Source: an uncultured Lachnospiraceae bacterium
Lineage (GTDB): Bacteria > Bacillota > Clostridia > Lachnospirales > Lachnospiraceae
Reading direction: 5' to 3'
NCBI GenBank assembly: GCA_910585205.1
Contig: CAJUCC010000010.1
Coordinates: 1 to 38,406 of the forward strand
Length of the DNA stretch: 38,406 bases
In this document: positions 1-8,421 of the stretch, piece by piece
Layout: every line of letters starts with the position of its first letter
Position numbering within the stretch: the first letter of the stretch is position 1
Position numbers and translations under genes: made by a program
The notes under the pieces: model-generated
Seen by the model: the letters and a program-made list of their open reading frames with translations, nothing else
What the model was told of the DNA's origin: nothing
Database searches by the model: none

Positions 1-7
1 ATATAAA

Positions 8-21
8 TGTATAATTATGCA
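8..21. promoter_or_regulatory. Candidate ARG box (ArgR operator) upstream of argC
   Basis: The 14 bases TGTATAATTATGCA fit the TGnATnnnnATnCA core shared by ArgR/AhrC operators and are almost a perfect palindrome. The site ends three bases before the -35 hexamer of the argC promoter, a position suited to arginine-dependent repression. The match is seen in the sequence. Binding by ArgR is inferred, and no argR gene lies in this window. Confidence 0.55.
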
Positions 22-23
22 CA

Positions 24-52
24 TTGACAGCATAGGGTTATTGGTTTATATT
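24..52 (+). promoter_or_regulatory. Vegetative promoter of the argC operon
   Basis: TTGACA (24-29) and TATATT (47-52) are separated by exactly 17 bases. This is a near-consensus sigma-A promoter and would start transcription near base 59, giving a leader of about 40 bases before argC. It overlaps no other gene in view. Confidence 0.75.
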
Positions 53-97
53 AGTAAAGTAGAGAATTTGGGGAGATTTTTTGGGAAAGGAAAATAT

Positions 98-1153
98 ATG
101 ATACGAGCGGGAATTATCGGTGCCACCGGCTATGCGGGAGCGGAGCTGGTGCGCATTTTAACGGGACACCGGGAAGCGGAGATTGTCTGGTATGGCTCCA
201 GAAGTTACACGGACCGGAAATTTGCGGAAATATACGGAAACTTTTTTCGGATAGTGGACAGTTCTTGCCTGGATGACAATATGGCAGAGCTGGCGGCACA
301 GGCGGATGTGATTTTTACGGCGACGCCGCAGGGCTATCTGGCTTCGATAGTGGATGATGCCATATTGTCCCGGACAAAAATCATCGACCTGAGTGCGGAC
401 TTTCGAATCAAAGATGTCGCCGTATATGAAAAATGGTACGGGATTACGCATCAATCGCCGCAACTGATACAAGAGGCTGTCTACGGGCTGTGTGAGATTA
501 ACCGTGACGAGATCAAAAAGGCGAGACTGGTGGCCAATCCGGGATGTTATACGACTTGCTCGATTCTGACGGCGTATCCGCTGGTGAAAGCGGGACTGAT
601 TGTGCCGGATTCGCTGATTATCGATGCCAAAAGCGGCACTTCGGGGGCGGGACGGGGGGCAAAGACGCCCAACCTGTTCTGTGAGGTCAATGAGAATATC
701 AAAGCTTACGGCGTGGCGACACACCGGCATACGCCGGAGATTGAGGAACAGCTCGGCTATGCGGCAGGCAGGCCGCTGACCGTCAGCTTTACTCCCCATC
801 TGGTGCCGATGAACCGGGGAATTCTTGTGACGGCATATGCTTCGCTGGCAAAAAGAGCGGACGGCAGTCTGCCCGATGCGGCAGAGATACGGGCGGCGTA
901 TGAGACATATTATAAAGAAGAAACATTTATCCGGGTGCTGCCGGAACATATCTGCCCGGAAACCCGCTGGGTGGAAGGCAGCAATTATGTGGATGTGAAT
1001 TTTAAAATCGACGGGAGAACCGGAAGGGTTATTATGATGGGCGCACTGGACAATCTTGTAAAGGGTGCGGCGGGGCAGGCGGTGCAGAATATGAATCTGC
1101 TGTTCGGCCTTCCCGAGACGGAAGGACTGCAGATGGTTCCGCTCTTTCCGTAA
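98..1153 (+). CDS. argC: N-acetyl-gamma-glutamyl-phosphate reductase
   Basis: ArgC reduces N-acetylglutamyl-5-phosphate to the semialdehyde with NADPH, the third step of arginine synthesis, in the cytoplasm. The 351-residue product has the N-terminal nucleotide-binding motif GATGYAG (residues 9-14). The catalytic cysteine lies in NPGCYTT (Cys150), and the conserved HRHTPEI segment follows (His209, His211). The length is normal for the family. The start is the ATG at 98, behind GGGAAAGG (83-90). The upstream ATG at 17 is in frame but lies inside the promoter, so it is not used here. This is the first gene of the arginine cluster, with a sigma-A promoter and an ARG-box-like site just upstream. 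argJ, argB and argD follow only after two unrelated genes. Confidence 0.96.
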   Translation: MIRAGIIGATGYAGAELVRILTGHREAEIVWYGSRSYTDRKFAEIYGNFFRIVDSSCLDDNMAELAAQADVIFTATPQGYLASIVDDAILSRTKIIDLSADFRIKDVAVYEKWYGITHQSPQLIQEAVYGLCEINRDEIKKARLVANPGCYTTCSILTAYPLVKAGLIVPDSLIIDAKSGTSGAGRGAKTPNLFCEVNENIKAYGVATHRHTPEIEEQLGYAAGRPLTVSFTPHLVPMNRGILVTAYASLAKRADGSLPDAAEIRAAYETYYKEETFIRVLPEHICPETRWVEGSNYVDVNFKIDGRTGRVIMMGALDNLVKGAAGQAVQNMNLLFGLPETEGLQMVPLFP

Positions 1154-1190
1154 CGGGAATCGGATGTCACAGATCGAATAGGACAGGGGT

Positions 1191-3047
1191 ATGGCAACAA
1201 AGAAGAAAAAAGACGCTTTTATTATGCAGGCGGGCATTCTTGCGGCAGCAGGCATTCTCTGCAGGATCATCGGCATCCTGTACCGCAGCCCGCTGACGGG
1301 CATTATCGGCGACGAAGGAAACGGCTATTACAGCGCTGCCTATAATTTTTATACGATTATCCTGCTGGTGTCCTCCTACAGCATTCCCTCCGCCATTTCC
1401 AAGGTGATCGCCGGGAAACTTGCGCTGAAGGAACATCGGAATGCCTGGCGGGTGTTCAAATGTGCGCTTTTGTACGTGATTGTCGTGGGCGGGGCAGCCA
1501 GCCTGTTTACATTTTTCTGCGCCGGGTTTCTGGTATCGGAAAACGCGGCCTCGGTACTGCGGATCTTTGCGCCGACAATTTTCCTCTCGGGGCTTCTGGG
1601 TGTGCTGCGGGGCTATTTTCAGGCGCACGGAACGATGATGCAGACCTCTTTTTCCCAGATCGTGGAACAGATCTTAAACGCGGCCGTGAGCATCGGCGCC
1701 GCATATTGGTTTGTTTCGCTGGCGGAGCGGGAATCCGATACGACGCGGGCCGTGTACGGCGCGGCCGGCAGTGCGATGGGGACGGGCGCGGGTGTTTTGG
1801 TTGCGCTGTTGTTTATGTGCGGCGTTTATCTGCTCAACCGGGGTATGATCGCGCGCAGAATCCGCAAAGACACCGGACATACGGACGATTCGTACCGGCA
1901 GATATTCGGCATGATTATCGGCATGGTGACACCCATTATCTTAAGTACGTTTATCTATAATTTCAGCACATCGCTGAATCAGACTATCTATATGCGCATT
2001 TTGTCGGAAATAAAAGGGATGACAGAGTCGGAGATTGCCACGATGTACGGTATTTTTGCCGGGAAGGCAGTGGTGATTTCCAATGTGCCGATCGCACTGG
2101 CCTCGGCCATGTCGGCGGCCGTGATTCCGGCGGTTTCCTCCTCGTATGCATTGGGGGAGAAAAAGCTTGTCAGGACGAAGATCGCGGAAGCGGTTCACAC
2201 GACAATGTTGATTGCCGTTCCCTCGGCCGTCGGGCTGGCAGTCCTTGCGAAGCCGATTACGGCGCTTTTGTTTCCGCAGAAAGCATCGCTCGATCAGGCG
2301 GCGGCGCTGCTGGCTTCGATCGGGATCACGGTAATTTTTTACAGTCTGTCTACGATTACCAACGGGGCGCTGCAGGCGGTCGGCAGGGTGAATCTGCCCG
2401 TAATCAATGCGGCCGTGTCGCTTGTGGTACAGACGGCGGTGCTTGTCTGTCTGCTTCTTTACACGGATCTGGGACTGTATTCCCTTTCCGTTGCCATGAT
2501 CGTTTATTCGTTTCTGATGTGTGTGCTGAATCAGATCGCGGCGCGGCGGACGCTCAAATACAGACAGGAACTTGTCAAGACATTTATCAAACCGTTTCTG
2601 TCTGCTTTTTTGATGGGAATCGCTGCTTACGGCGTGTATGAAGGCGTGTATTATCTGCTGCCTGTCAATGTGGCGGCGCTGATTCCGTCGCTGCTGATCG
2701 CCTTTTTTGTCTATTTTGCCACACTGATGGCACTGGGCGGCGTGGATGAGGCGGATCTGCGGCGGCTGCCGAAGGGGCATCTGCTGGCGGGAATCGGAAG
2801 GAAGTGTTATCTGCTTCGTGACCCGGCCCATACCAAGGCACTGGAGGAGCAGAAGCGACGGGCGGCGTCCGGGGAGAGGAAGGCTTCGGACAGAAAGCGG
2901 CCGGCAAAGAAACGGCGTCCGGCGGGGAAAAAGCAGACGGAGAAACGCACCGTGCGGGAGGAAATGCCGTCTGCGCGCATGACGAAGAAGCGGCCGGGCG
3001 GCGGAACGCGCGGCGCGGCGGGAAAGAAAAAGAGGAAACCGACATGA
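1191..3047 (+). CDS. SpoVB/MurJ-family polysaccharide (lipid) flippase with basic C-terminal tail
   Basis: This is a 618-residue multi-pass membrane protein of the MVF/MOP flippase superfamily, which moves lipid-linked sugars such as lipid II or its spore-cortex equivalent across the membrane. The N-terminus has the family pattern of a short basic start, a first helix (residues 10-30), then YRSPLTGIIGDEGNGYY. About fourteen hydrophobic segments follow. From about residue 540 the protein becomes a long Lys/Arg-rich cytoplasmic tail of roughly 75 residues, which is unusual. The start is ATG 1191 behind a weak GGACAGGGG. It lies 37 bases after argC and overlaps the next gene by ATGA, so it is probably part of the arg transcript. 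The exact substrate and the choice among SpoVB, YtgP and MurJ roles cannot be settled from sequence alone. Confidence 0.85.
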   Translation: MATKKKKDAFIMQAGILAAAGILCRIIGILYRSPLTGIIGDEGNGYYSAAYNFYTIILLVSSYSIPSAISKVIAGKLALKEHRNAWRVFKCALLYVIVVGGAASLFTFFCAGFLVSENAASVLRIFAPTIFLSGLLGVLRGYFQAHGTMMQTSFSQIVEQILNAAVSIGAAYWFVSLAERESDTTRAVYGAAGSAMGTGAGVLVALLFMCGVYLLNRGMIARRIRKDTGHTDDSYRQIFGMIIGMVTPIILSTFIYNFSTSLNQTIYMRILSEIKGMTESEIATMYGIFAGKAVVISNVPIALASAMSAAVIPAVSSSYALGEKKLVRTKIAEAVHTTMLIAVPSAVGLAVLAKPITALLFPQKASLDQAAALLASIGITVIFYSLSTITNGALQAVGRVNLPVINAAVSLVVQTAVLVCLLLYTDLGLYSLSVAMIVYSFLMCVLNQIAARRTLKYRQELVKTFIKPFLSAFLMGIAAYGVYEGVYYLLPVNVAALIPSLLIAFFVYFATLMALGGVDEADLRRLPKGHLLAGIGRKCYLLRDPAHTKALEEQKRRAASGERKASDRKRPAKKRRPAGKKQTEKRTVREEMPSARMTKKRPGGGTRGAAGKKKRKPT

Positions 3048-3487
3048 TACGGGAGATGAAAATAGAAGACTACGACGCGATATACAGGCTGTGGATGGGG
3101 GTAAAGGGGTTTGCGATGCGAAGCCTTGACGATTCCAGAGAAGGGGTGGAGCGTTTTCTGCTGCGAAATCCGCACAGCAGTGTGGTGGCGGAGGAAGACG
3201 GCAAAATCGTGGGCGCCATACTCTGCGGACATGACGGCAGGCGGGGGTGCCTGTATCATGTCTGTGTCTCGGCGGATTACCGGAGGCGGGGTATCGGCAC
3301 GGCCATGGTGGTTTTTGCGATGGAAGCCCTGAAACGGGAAAAGATCAGCAAGGTTTCCCTGATCGCTTTTACGGTCAATGATGTGGGAAATGCCTTCTGG
3401 AAGAAAATCGGCTGGACGAAGCGGGAAGATCTGAATTATTATGATTTTGTGTTAAACCGGGAAAATATTGTGGCATTTAACCGATAG
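3044..3487 (+). CDS. GNAT-family N-acetyltransferase (YpeA-like)
   Basis: This 147-residue single-domain GNAT enzyme should transfer an acetyl group from acetyl-CoA to an unknown amine. The acetyl-CoA loop is seen as RRRGIGTA (residues 80-87, R-x-x-G-x-G) following VCVSADY. The usual C-terminal strand is marked by NAFWKKIGW. Its start overlaps the stop of the flippase gene (ATGA), implying translational coupling, and argJ starts 17 bases downstream. Its place inside the arginine cluster might suggest an N-acetylglutamate synthase. ArgJ with ArgB and ArgD already forms a recycling pathway, however, so that role is not needed and is only a guess. Confidence 0.85.
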   Translation: MIREMKIEDYDAIYRLWMGVKGFAMRSLDDSREGVERFLLRNPHSSVVAEEDGKIVGAILCGHDGRRGCLYHVCVSADYRRRGIGTAMVVFAMEALKREKISKVSLIAFTVNDVGNAFWKKIGWTKREDLNYYDFVLNRENIVAFNR

Positions 3488-3504
3488 AAAGGGAGAAAAG
3501 CAGG

Positions 3505-4764
3505 ATGGATAAGGCGGAGCGGAAAAAACAGGAAGGTATGCCGGAGGTTATTGCGGGCGGTGTCACCGCGGCGGCCGGTTTTCAGGCGGCCGCCGCGGCA
3601 GCAGGGATAAAGTATCAGGGCAGAAATGATATGGCGCTTGTCTACAGTGCGTTTCCGTGCGTGGCGGCGGGGGTATTTACGAGCAATGTGGTAAAAGCGG
3701 CGCCCGTGATGTGGGATAAGAAGATTGTATCGGGCGGGCAGGCCGTACACGGCATTGTCGTCAATTCGGGGATTGCCAATGCCTGCACGGGAAAGCAGGG
3801 GTATCGGTTTTGCCGGGAGACGGCGCAGGCGGCGGCGCAGGCGCTGCAGATACCGGAAGACAGTGTGCTGGTGGCTTCGACGGGCGTGATCGGAATGCAG
3901 CTTCCGATGGAGCGGATTCTTGCCGGAGTAAACGCGCTGGCCGGGATGCTTGCGGATACGCGGGAAGCGGCCGCGGAGGCGGCGCATGCCATTATGACGA
4001 CGGATACGGTGTCCAAGGAAGCGGCTGTGACCGTGGAGATCGGCGGAAAGCGCGTTACCGTCGGCGGCATGTGCAAGGGCTCGGGGATGATTCATCCCAA
4101 TATGTGCACGATGCTCGGATTTGTCACGACGGATGTCTGCATCACAAAGGAACTGCTGCAGGAAGCGCTGCGCAGCGATGTGCAGGACACCTATAATATG
4201 ATTTCGGTTGACGGGGATACCTCGACGAACGACACGGTGCTTGTGCTGGCAAACGGACAGGCGGGCAATCCGGTGATTGCCGAAAAGGGAGAAGATTATG
4301 CGCGTTTCTGCCGTGCGCTGCACGATGTCAATGAGACACTGGCCAAGAAGATGGCTGGCGACGGCGAGGGCGCAACCGCTCTGCTGGAAGTGCAGGTGAT
4401 CGGTGCGGATAACAAAGAAGATGCGAAAAAGCTGGCAAAATCCGTAATCTGTTCCAGCCTGACAAAGGCGGCAATCTTCGGCCATGACGCCAACTGGGGC
4501 AGGATTCTCTGTGCCCTGGGGTACTCGGGGGCGCTCTTTGACCCGGAGCGGATGGAACTGTACTTTGCGGGCAGGGAAGGGAAGATGCTGATTTACCGGG
4601 ACGGACAGGCTGTGGACTACAGCGAGGAGGAAGCCGGAAAACTTCTGGCGCAGCCGGAGGTGACGATTATCGCCGATATGAAGATGGGGGAAGCGTCTGC
4701 CTGTGCATGGGGCTGTGATCTGACATATGACTATGTAAAAATCAACGCGGATTACCGTTCGTAA
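3505..4764 (+). CDS. argJ: Bifunctional ornithine acetyltransferase / N-acetylglutamate synthase
   Basis: ArgJ moves the acetyl group from N-acetylornithine to glutamate, recycling acetyl in arginine synthesis. Many members also make N-acetylglutamate from acetyl-CoA. The 419-residue precursor is expected to cleave itself into alpha and beta chains just before a conserved threonine. The site is seen as KGSGMIHPNM followed by CTMLGF, making Thr202 the nucleophile. The residue before it is Cys201 rather than the more usual alanine. Other family blocks present are VVNSGIANACTG (residues 86-97) and MTTDT (164-168). The ATG at 3505 follows AAAGGGAGAAAAG closely. It precedes argB by a few bases and belongs to the same operon. 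Whether it is mono- or bifunctional cannot be read from the sequence. Confidence 0.95.
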   Translation: MDKAERKKQEGMPEVIAGGVTAAAGFQAAAAAAGIKYQGRNDMALVYSAFPCVAAGVFTSNVVKAAPVMWDKKIVSGGQAVHGIVVNSGIANACTGKQGYRFCRETAQAAAQALQIPEDSVLVASTGVIGMQLPMERILAGVNALAGMLADTREAAAEAAHAIMTTDTVSKEAAVTVEIGGKRVTVGGMCKGSGMIHPNMCTMLGFVTTDVCITKELLQEALRSDVQDTYNMISVDGDTSTNDTVLVLANGQAGNPVIAEKGEDYARFCRALHDVNETLAKKMAGDGEGATALLEVQVIGADNKEDAKKLAKSVICSSLTKAAIFGHDANWGRILCALGYSGALFDPERMELYFAGREGKMLIYRDGQAVDYSEEEAGKLLAQPEVTIIADMKMGEASACAWGCDLTYDYVKINADYRS

Positions 4765-4790
4765 CGGATATGGGAAAAGGTGAGGAGATT

Positions 4791-5690
4791 ATGGAAATGG
4801 GTGACAGGGAAATGGAATCGATTCTGCGGAAAGCGGAAGTGCTGATTGAGGCGCTGCCGTATATTCAGAAGTTTAACCGCAAGATTATTGTCGTAAAATA
4901 CGGCGGCAGCGCCATGAGCAATGCGGAGCTGCAGGAGAATGTCATCAAGGATGTGACATTGCTGAAACTGGTCGGATTCAAACCGATAATCGTACACGGC
5001 GGCGGAAAGGAAATCAGCCGGTGGGTCGGCCGGATCGGAAAGGAATCCCGTTTTGTAAACGGTCTGCGGGTGACGGATGAAGAGACGATGGAGCTGGCGG
5101 AGATGGTGCTCTCCAAAGTGAACAAAAGCCTTGTCACCATGGTACAGGAACTCGGCGTGAAAGCGGTGGGTGTCAGCGGCAAGGACGGCGGTCTGCTGAC
5201 GGTAGAGAAAAAATATGCGGACGGGCAGGACATAGGCTATGTGGGGGAAGTGACGGCGGTAAATCCCAAGATATTGTTTGACCTGCTGGAAAAGGATTTC
5301 CTGCCTATCGTGGCGCCTGTGGGGCTGGACGGTGACTTCCGGTCGTATAATATCAATGCGGACGATGCGGCCTGCGCGATCGCGAAAGCGGTAAATGCGC
5401 AGAAACTGGCGTTTCTGACAGATATTGAAGGACTGTACAAAGACATCAACGACAAGTCTTCCTTTCTCTCCAGACTGACGGTATCGCAGGCGGAAGAGCT
5501 GCTCGTCGACGGCTTTATCGGCGGCGGCATGCTGCCCAAGCTGCACAACTGCATTTCCGCGATACGGGGCGGCGTGAACCGGGTTCATATACTGGACGGC
5601 CGGATTGCGCACTGCCTGCTTCTGGAAATTTTTACGAATCATGGCGTGGGAACGGCGATTATTCTCGACGAGGAGGGTGAGGCTTTATGA
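4791..5690 (+). CDS. argB: Acetylglutamate kinase
   Basis: ArgB phosphorylates N-acetylglutamate with ATP, the second step of arginine synthesis, and is often the feedback-controlled step. The product has the amino-acid kinase fold signatures: VVKYGGSAM near residue 36 (Lys36 and the glycine loop), VHGGGKEIS (residues 68-76), and the late FIGGGMLPKL segment typical of this kinase. Several in-frame ATGs occur. The one at 4791 gives 299 residues and sits behind AAAAGGTGAGGAG (4775-4787). ATG 4770 would place that ribosome binding site inside the gene, and ATG 4797 is also possible. The stop overlaps the argD start (ATGA). Confidence 0.95.
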   Translation: MEMGDREMESILRKAEVLIEALPYIQKFNRKIIVVKYGGSAMSNAELQENVIKDVTLLKLVGFKPIIVHGGGKEISRWVGRIGKESRFVNGLRVTDEETMELAEMVLSKVNKSLVTMVQELGVKAVGVSGKDGGLLTVEKKYADGQDIGYVGEVTAVNPKILFDLLEKDFLPIVAPVGLDGDFRSYNINADDAACAIAKAVNAQKLAFLTDIEGLYKDINDKSSFLSRLTVSQAEELLVDGFIGGGMLPKLHNCISAIRGGVNRVHILDGRIAHCLLLEIFTNHGVGTAIILDEEGEAL

Positions 5691-6901
5691 TGAGGGAAGT
5701 GATTGCGGAGGCGGAAGCGGCGCTGCTGCACACATATAACCGGTATCAGATCGTGCTGGAGCGGGGCGAAGGCGTGTATCTGTATGATATGGAGGGAAAA
5801 AAGTACCTGGATTTTGCGTCGGGCATCGGTGTTTTTGCCCTGGGGTATCATTACCGGGATTATGACGATGCGTTGAAAGCCCAGATTGACAAGCTGCTGC
5901 ACACATCCAATTATTATTACAATGTACCGGCCGTCGAGGCGGCGAAAAAGATCAAAAAGATTTCCGGCATGGACCGGGTATTTTTTACGAACAGCGGTGC
6001 GGAGGCGGTGGAAGGGGCGGTTAAGACGGCCCGGAAATATGCCTATCGAAAAGACGGACGGACGGATCATGAGATCATTGCCATGAACCATTCGTTCCAC
6101 GGCCGTACGATGGGGGCCCTTTCGGTAACGGGTACGCCCAAATACCGGGAAGCCTTTGCACCGATGATCGGCAATATCCGTTTCGCGGACATGAACGATG
6201 CCGGGAGCGTGAAAGCACAGATAACGGACCGAACCTGCGCCGTGATTCTGGAAACGGTGCAGGGGGAAGGCGGCATTTACCCGGCTCGGAGGGAATTTTT
6301 GCAGGAACTGCGCAGGATATGCGACGAGCGGGATGTCCTGCTGATTCTGGATGAGATACAGTGCGGCATGGGGCGGACCGGCCAATATTTTGCGTGGCAG
6401 GGCTATGGCGTGAAGCCGGATATTATGACGACGGCCAAGGCGCTGGGCGGCGGCGTGCCGGTCGGTGCCTTTCTGATGACGGAGAAGGTCGGTGCGCATT
6501 CGCTGGAGGCCGGCGATCACGGGACGACGTACGGCGGCAATCCTTTTGCGGCGGCGGCCGTATCCAAAATGATCGATCTGATGGAAGAAAATCATATTGT
6601 GGAACATGTAAGAGAAACGGCTCCGTATCTGGAAGCGCGGCTGGATGATCTGGTCGGAAAATACGATTGTATCACAGAACGGCGCGGCAGCGGTCTGCTG
6701 CAGGGACTCGCCTGCCGGGGACCCGTGAGCGGCATCATAGCCGGGGCCATGGAGCGCGGCCTGATTGCGATCAATGCCGGCCCTTCCGTAATCCGCCTGA
6801 TACCGCCGCTTGTGATCGGCCGGGAACACGTGGATGAGATGATCGCGATTCTGGAAGAGAGCCTGCGGGAATATCAGGGGGAATCACATGCATCCGTATA
6901 A
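5687..6901 (+). CDS. argD: Acetylornithine aminotransferase
   Basis: ArgD is a class-III PLP-dependent transaminase that converts N-acetylglutamate semialdehyde to N-acetylornithine. The 404-residue protein shows the expected blocks. SGAEAVEGAVKTAR (residues 103-116) contacts the cofactor phosphate, HSFHGRTMG (135-143) is a class marker, and LDEIQCGMGRTG (221-232) holds the Asp222 that pairs with the pyridine nitrogen. In TTAKALGGGVPVGAF, Lys251 should form the Schiff base. The first ATG at 5687 overlaps the argB stop; the second ATG at 5690 is equally possible. The 3' end overlaps the next gene by 14 bases. argF, argG and argH are not in the window. Confidence 0.95.
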   Translation: MMREVIAEAEAALLHTYNRYQIVLERGEGVYLYDMEGKKYLDFASGIGVFALGYHYRDYDDALKAQIDKLLHTSNYYYNVPAVEAAKKIKKISGMDRVFFTNSGAEAVEGAVKTARKYAYRKDGRTDHEIIAMNHSFHGRTMGALSVTGTPKYREAFAPMIGNIRFADMNDAGSVKAQITDRTCAVILETVQGEGGIYPARREFLQELRRICDERDVLLILDEIQCGMGRTGQYFAWQGYGVKPDIMTTAKALGGGVPVGAFLMTEKVGAHSLEAGDHGTTYGGNPFAAAAVSKMIDLMEENHIVEHVRETAPYLEARLDDLVGKYDCITERRGSGLLQGLACRGPVSGIIAGAMERGLIAINAGPSVIRLIPPLVIGREHVDEMIAILEESLREYQGESHASV

Positions 6902-8162
6902 AAAACTTATATCACTGACTTTGATATTGCTGCTGCTGGCCGGCGCTGCCCTGGCGGCGGAGACGATTCCGCAGACACAGGAAAAGGAAGTGCGGGAGAC
7001 GATTTTTGCTTCCGGGGAAACGCTGTACTTCTGGTATGCGGACGATGCACTGACCGATTACCTGACCAATGTATCGGCTGCCTACTATGAGGAGAGCGGC
7101 AATCATGTCATTCCGGTGCTGCAGACGGGGCATGAATATCTGGAAGCGATTAACAATGCCTCCGTGCATCCTGCGGAGGATTCCCCGCAGATGCCGGACC
7201 TGTATGTAATCAGCAACGACAGCCTGGAGCGGGCGTATCTGGCAGGACTGGCGACGCAGATTGCGGACGGCGGGATCTGTAATACCGATACGTTTCCGCA
7301 GACGGCGCTGGACGCGGTGACATACCGGGAAAAATATGTGGCGTATCCGTTTTATTATGAGACGAGTGCATTCCTGTATAATAAGACCTATATGGAACAG
7401 GCGGAGCGGGAAGTGCCGCGCACGATCGATGATATTCTGGCGTTTGCGGATGAATACGATGCGCCCGAGCAGGTGGAGGCGGTATTTCAATGGGTTGTCT
7501 CGGATATTTTCTATAATTATTATTTTACCGGCAATTATATGATTGTGGGCGGAGAAGCCGGCGACGATCCGACGCAGGTGGATATTGACAACAGCCAGAC
7601 AAAAGCCTGTCTGGAAGTTTACCAGAATCTGAACCAGTATTTTTCCATTGATACCAAAGAAGTGACCTACGACACGGTCCTGCAGGACTTTATCGACGGT
7701 AAGATCGTGATGACCGTAGCTACGACCGATGCGGTGGCAAGGCTGGAGGAAGCGAAAGAAAACGGTGATTTCCCGTATGAATACGGCATTACGGTTATGC
7801 CGGATCTGACGGCGGATCTGAAGGGCCGGAGCCTGTCTGTCACAAACGGTATCGTAATCAACGGGTATTCGGAAAAAGGAGAGACTGCCAATGATTTTGC
7901 GGCTTTTCTGACGAAAAACCATGCCGATAAACTGTATGAGAACACGGGAAAGATTGCGTCCCGGTACGGCGTTTTATATGATAACAGAAGTGTGGCGGAA
8001 TTTATGGACGAGTACGAAAGTTCCATTTCCATGCCAAAGCTTCTGGGCGCGGGCAATTTCTGGATACAGCTCGAAGTCTGCTTCTCGCGTATCTGGACGG
8101 GCGAGGATGTCGAGACACTTTTGCGGGAACTGGCTGACCAGATGAGACAACAGCTTTCGTAG
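6888..8162 (+). CDS. Extracellular solute-binding protein, family 1 (orphan)
   Basis: The 424-residue exported protein resembles the sugar-type (family 1) binding proteins of ABC importers. It has a signal peptide with a hydrophobic core around residues 9-23, ending ALA-AE, and no lipobox cysteine. After this come ETLYFWYADDALTDYL and a conserved VTNGIVINGYS segment. Its start (ATG 6888) lies inside the last codons of argD, so its translation is probably coupled to the arginine operon. No ABC permease or ATPase lies next to it, so its partner transporter must be elsewhere or it acts in another way. The ligand is unknown. A role in feeding arginine synthesis or another metabolic link is only suggested by position. 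Confidence 0.8.
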   Translation: MHPYKKLISLTLILLLLAGAALAAETIPQTQEKEVRETIFASGETLYFWYADDALTDYLTNVSAAYYEESGNHVIPVLQTGHEYLEAINNASVHPAEDSPQMPDLYVISNDSLERAYLAGLATQIADGGICNTDTFPQTALDAVTYREKYVAYPFYYETSAFLYNKTYMEQAEREVPRTIDDILAFADEYDAPEQVEAVFQWVVSDIFYNYYFTGNYMIVGGEAGDDPTQVDIDNSQTKACLEVYQNLNQYFSIDTKEVTYDTVLQDFIDGKIVMTVATTDAVARLEEAKENGDFPYEYGITVMPDLTADLKGRSLSVTNGIVINGYSEKGETANDFAAFLTKNHADKLYENTGKIASRYGVLYDNRSVAEFMDEYESSISMPKLLGAGNFWIQLEVCFSRIWTGEDVETLLRELADQMRQQLS

Positions 8163-8189
8163 CGTCTCAGGGAATGGAAGGGTATTATT

Positions 8190-8330
8190 TTGGCAAGAAA
8201 GCGCAAGACACTGCCGGAAACGGAACTGACAGAAGTGTCGCAATTAGCCGACATGATTGCCGGAAAAACAGGATGGGAAAACGAGCCTGCCATTGGCGGA
8301 AAGTCCCGCTGCAAAAAGCTTTTGCACTGA
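8190..8330 (+). CDS. Possible small protein or gene remnant, TTG start
   Basis: A 46-codon ORF begins with TTG at 8190 behind GGAAGGG (8176-8182, seven bases away), 27 bases after the binding-protein gene. The product starts LARKRKTLPETE and is hydrophilic, with basic ends and no recognisable domain. It could be a genuine small protein translated from the same mRNA. It could equally be the surviving N-terminal piece of a longer lost gene, since its end is abrupt and no in-frame continuation is seen. No function is proposed. Confidence 0.35.
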   Translation: MARKRKTLPETELTEVSQLADMIAGKTGWENEPAIGGKSRCKKLLH

Positions 8331-8421
8331 TTTATGTATGAAAAATTCCGTTTGGGATATAAATAAGATTTGGATGGATTGCGGAATCTTATTATCGAAT
8401 GATATAAAGGGGATTTTTCAT

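Noticed and set aside
158..1303. 381-codon open frame on the minus strand opposite argC
   Set aside because: It is antisense to a clear argC, is rich in Arg/His with no domain, and has no ribosome binding site. It reflects the GC-biased codons of the real gene. The same applies to long antisense frames opposite argD (5639-6829) and the permease/MFS genes (21179-22435).
8379..8408. TTGCGG-18-TATAAA promoter just before the DMT gene
   Set aside because: The predicted start (near 8415) would fall after the AAAGGGG ribosome binding site, leaving an mRNA of six bases before the ATG, so it is unlikely to serve this gene.
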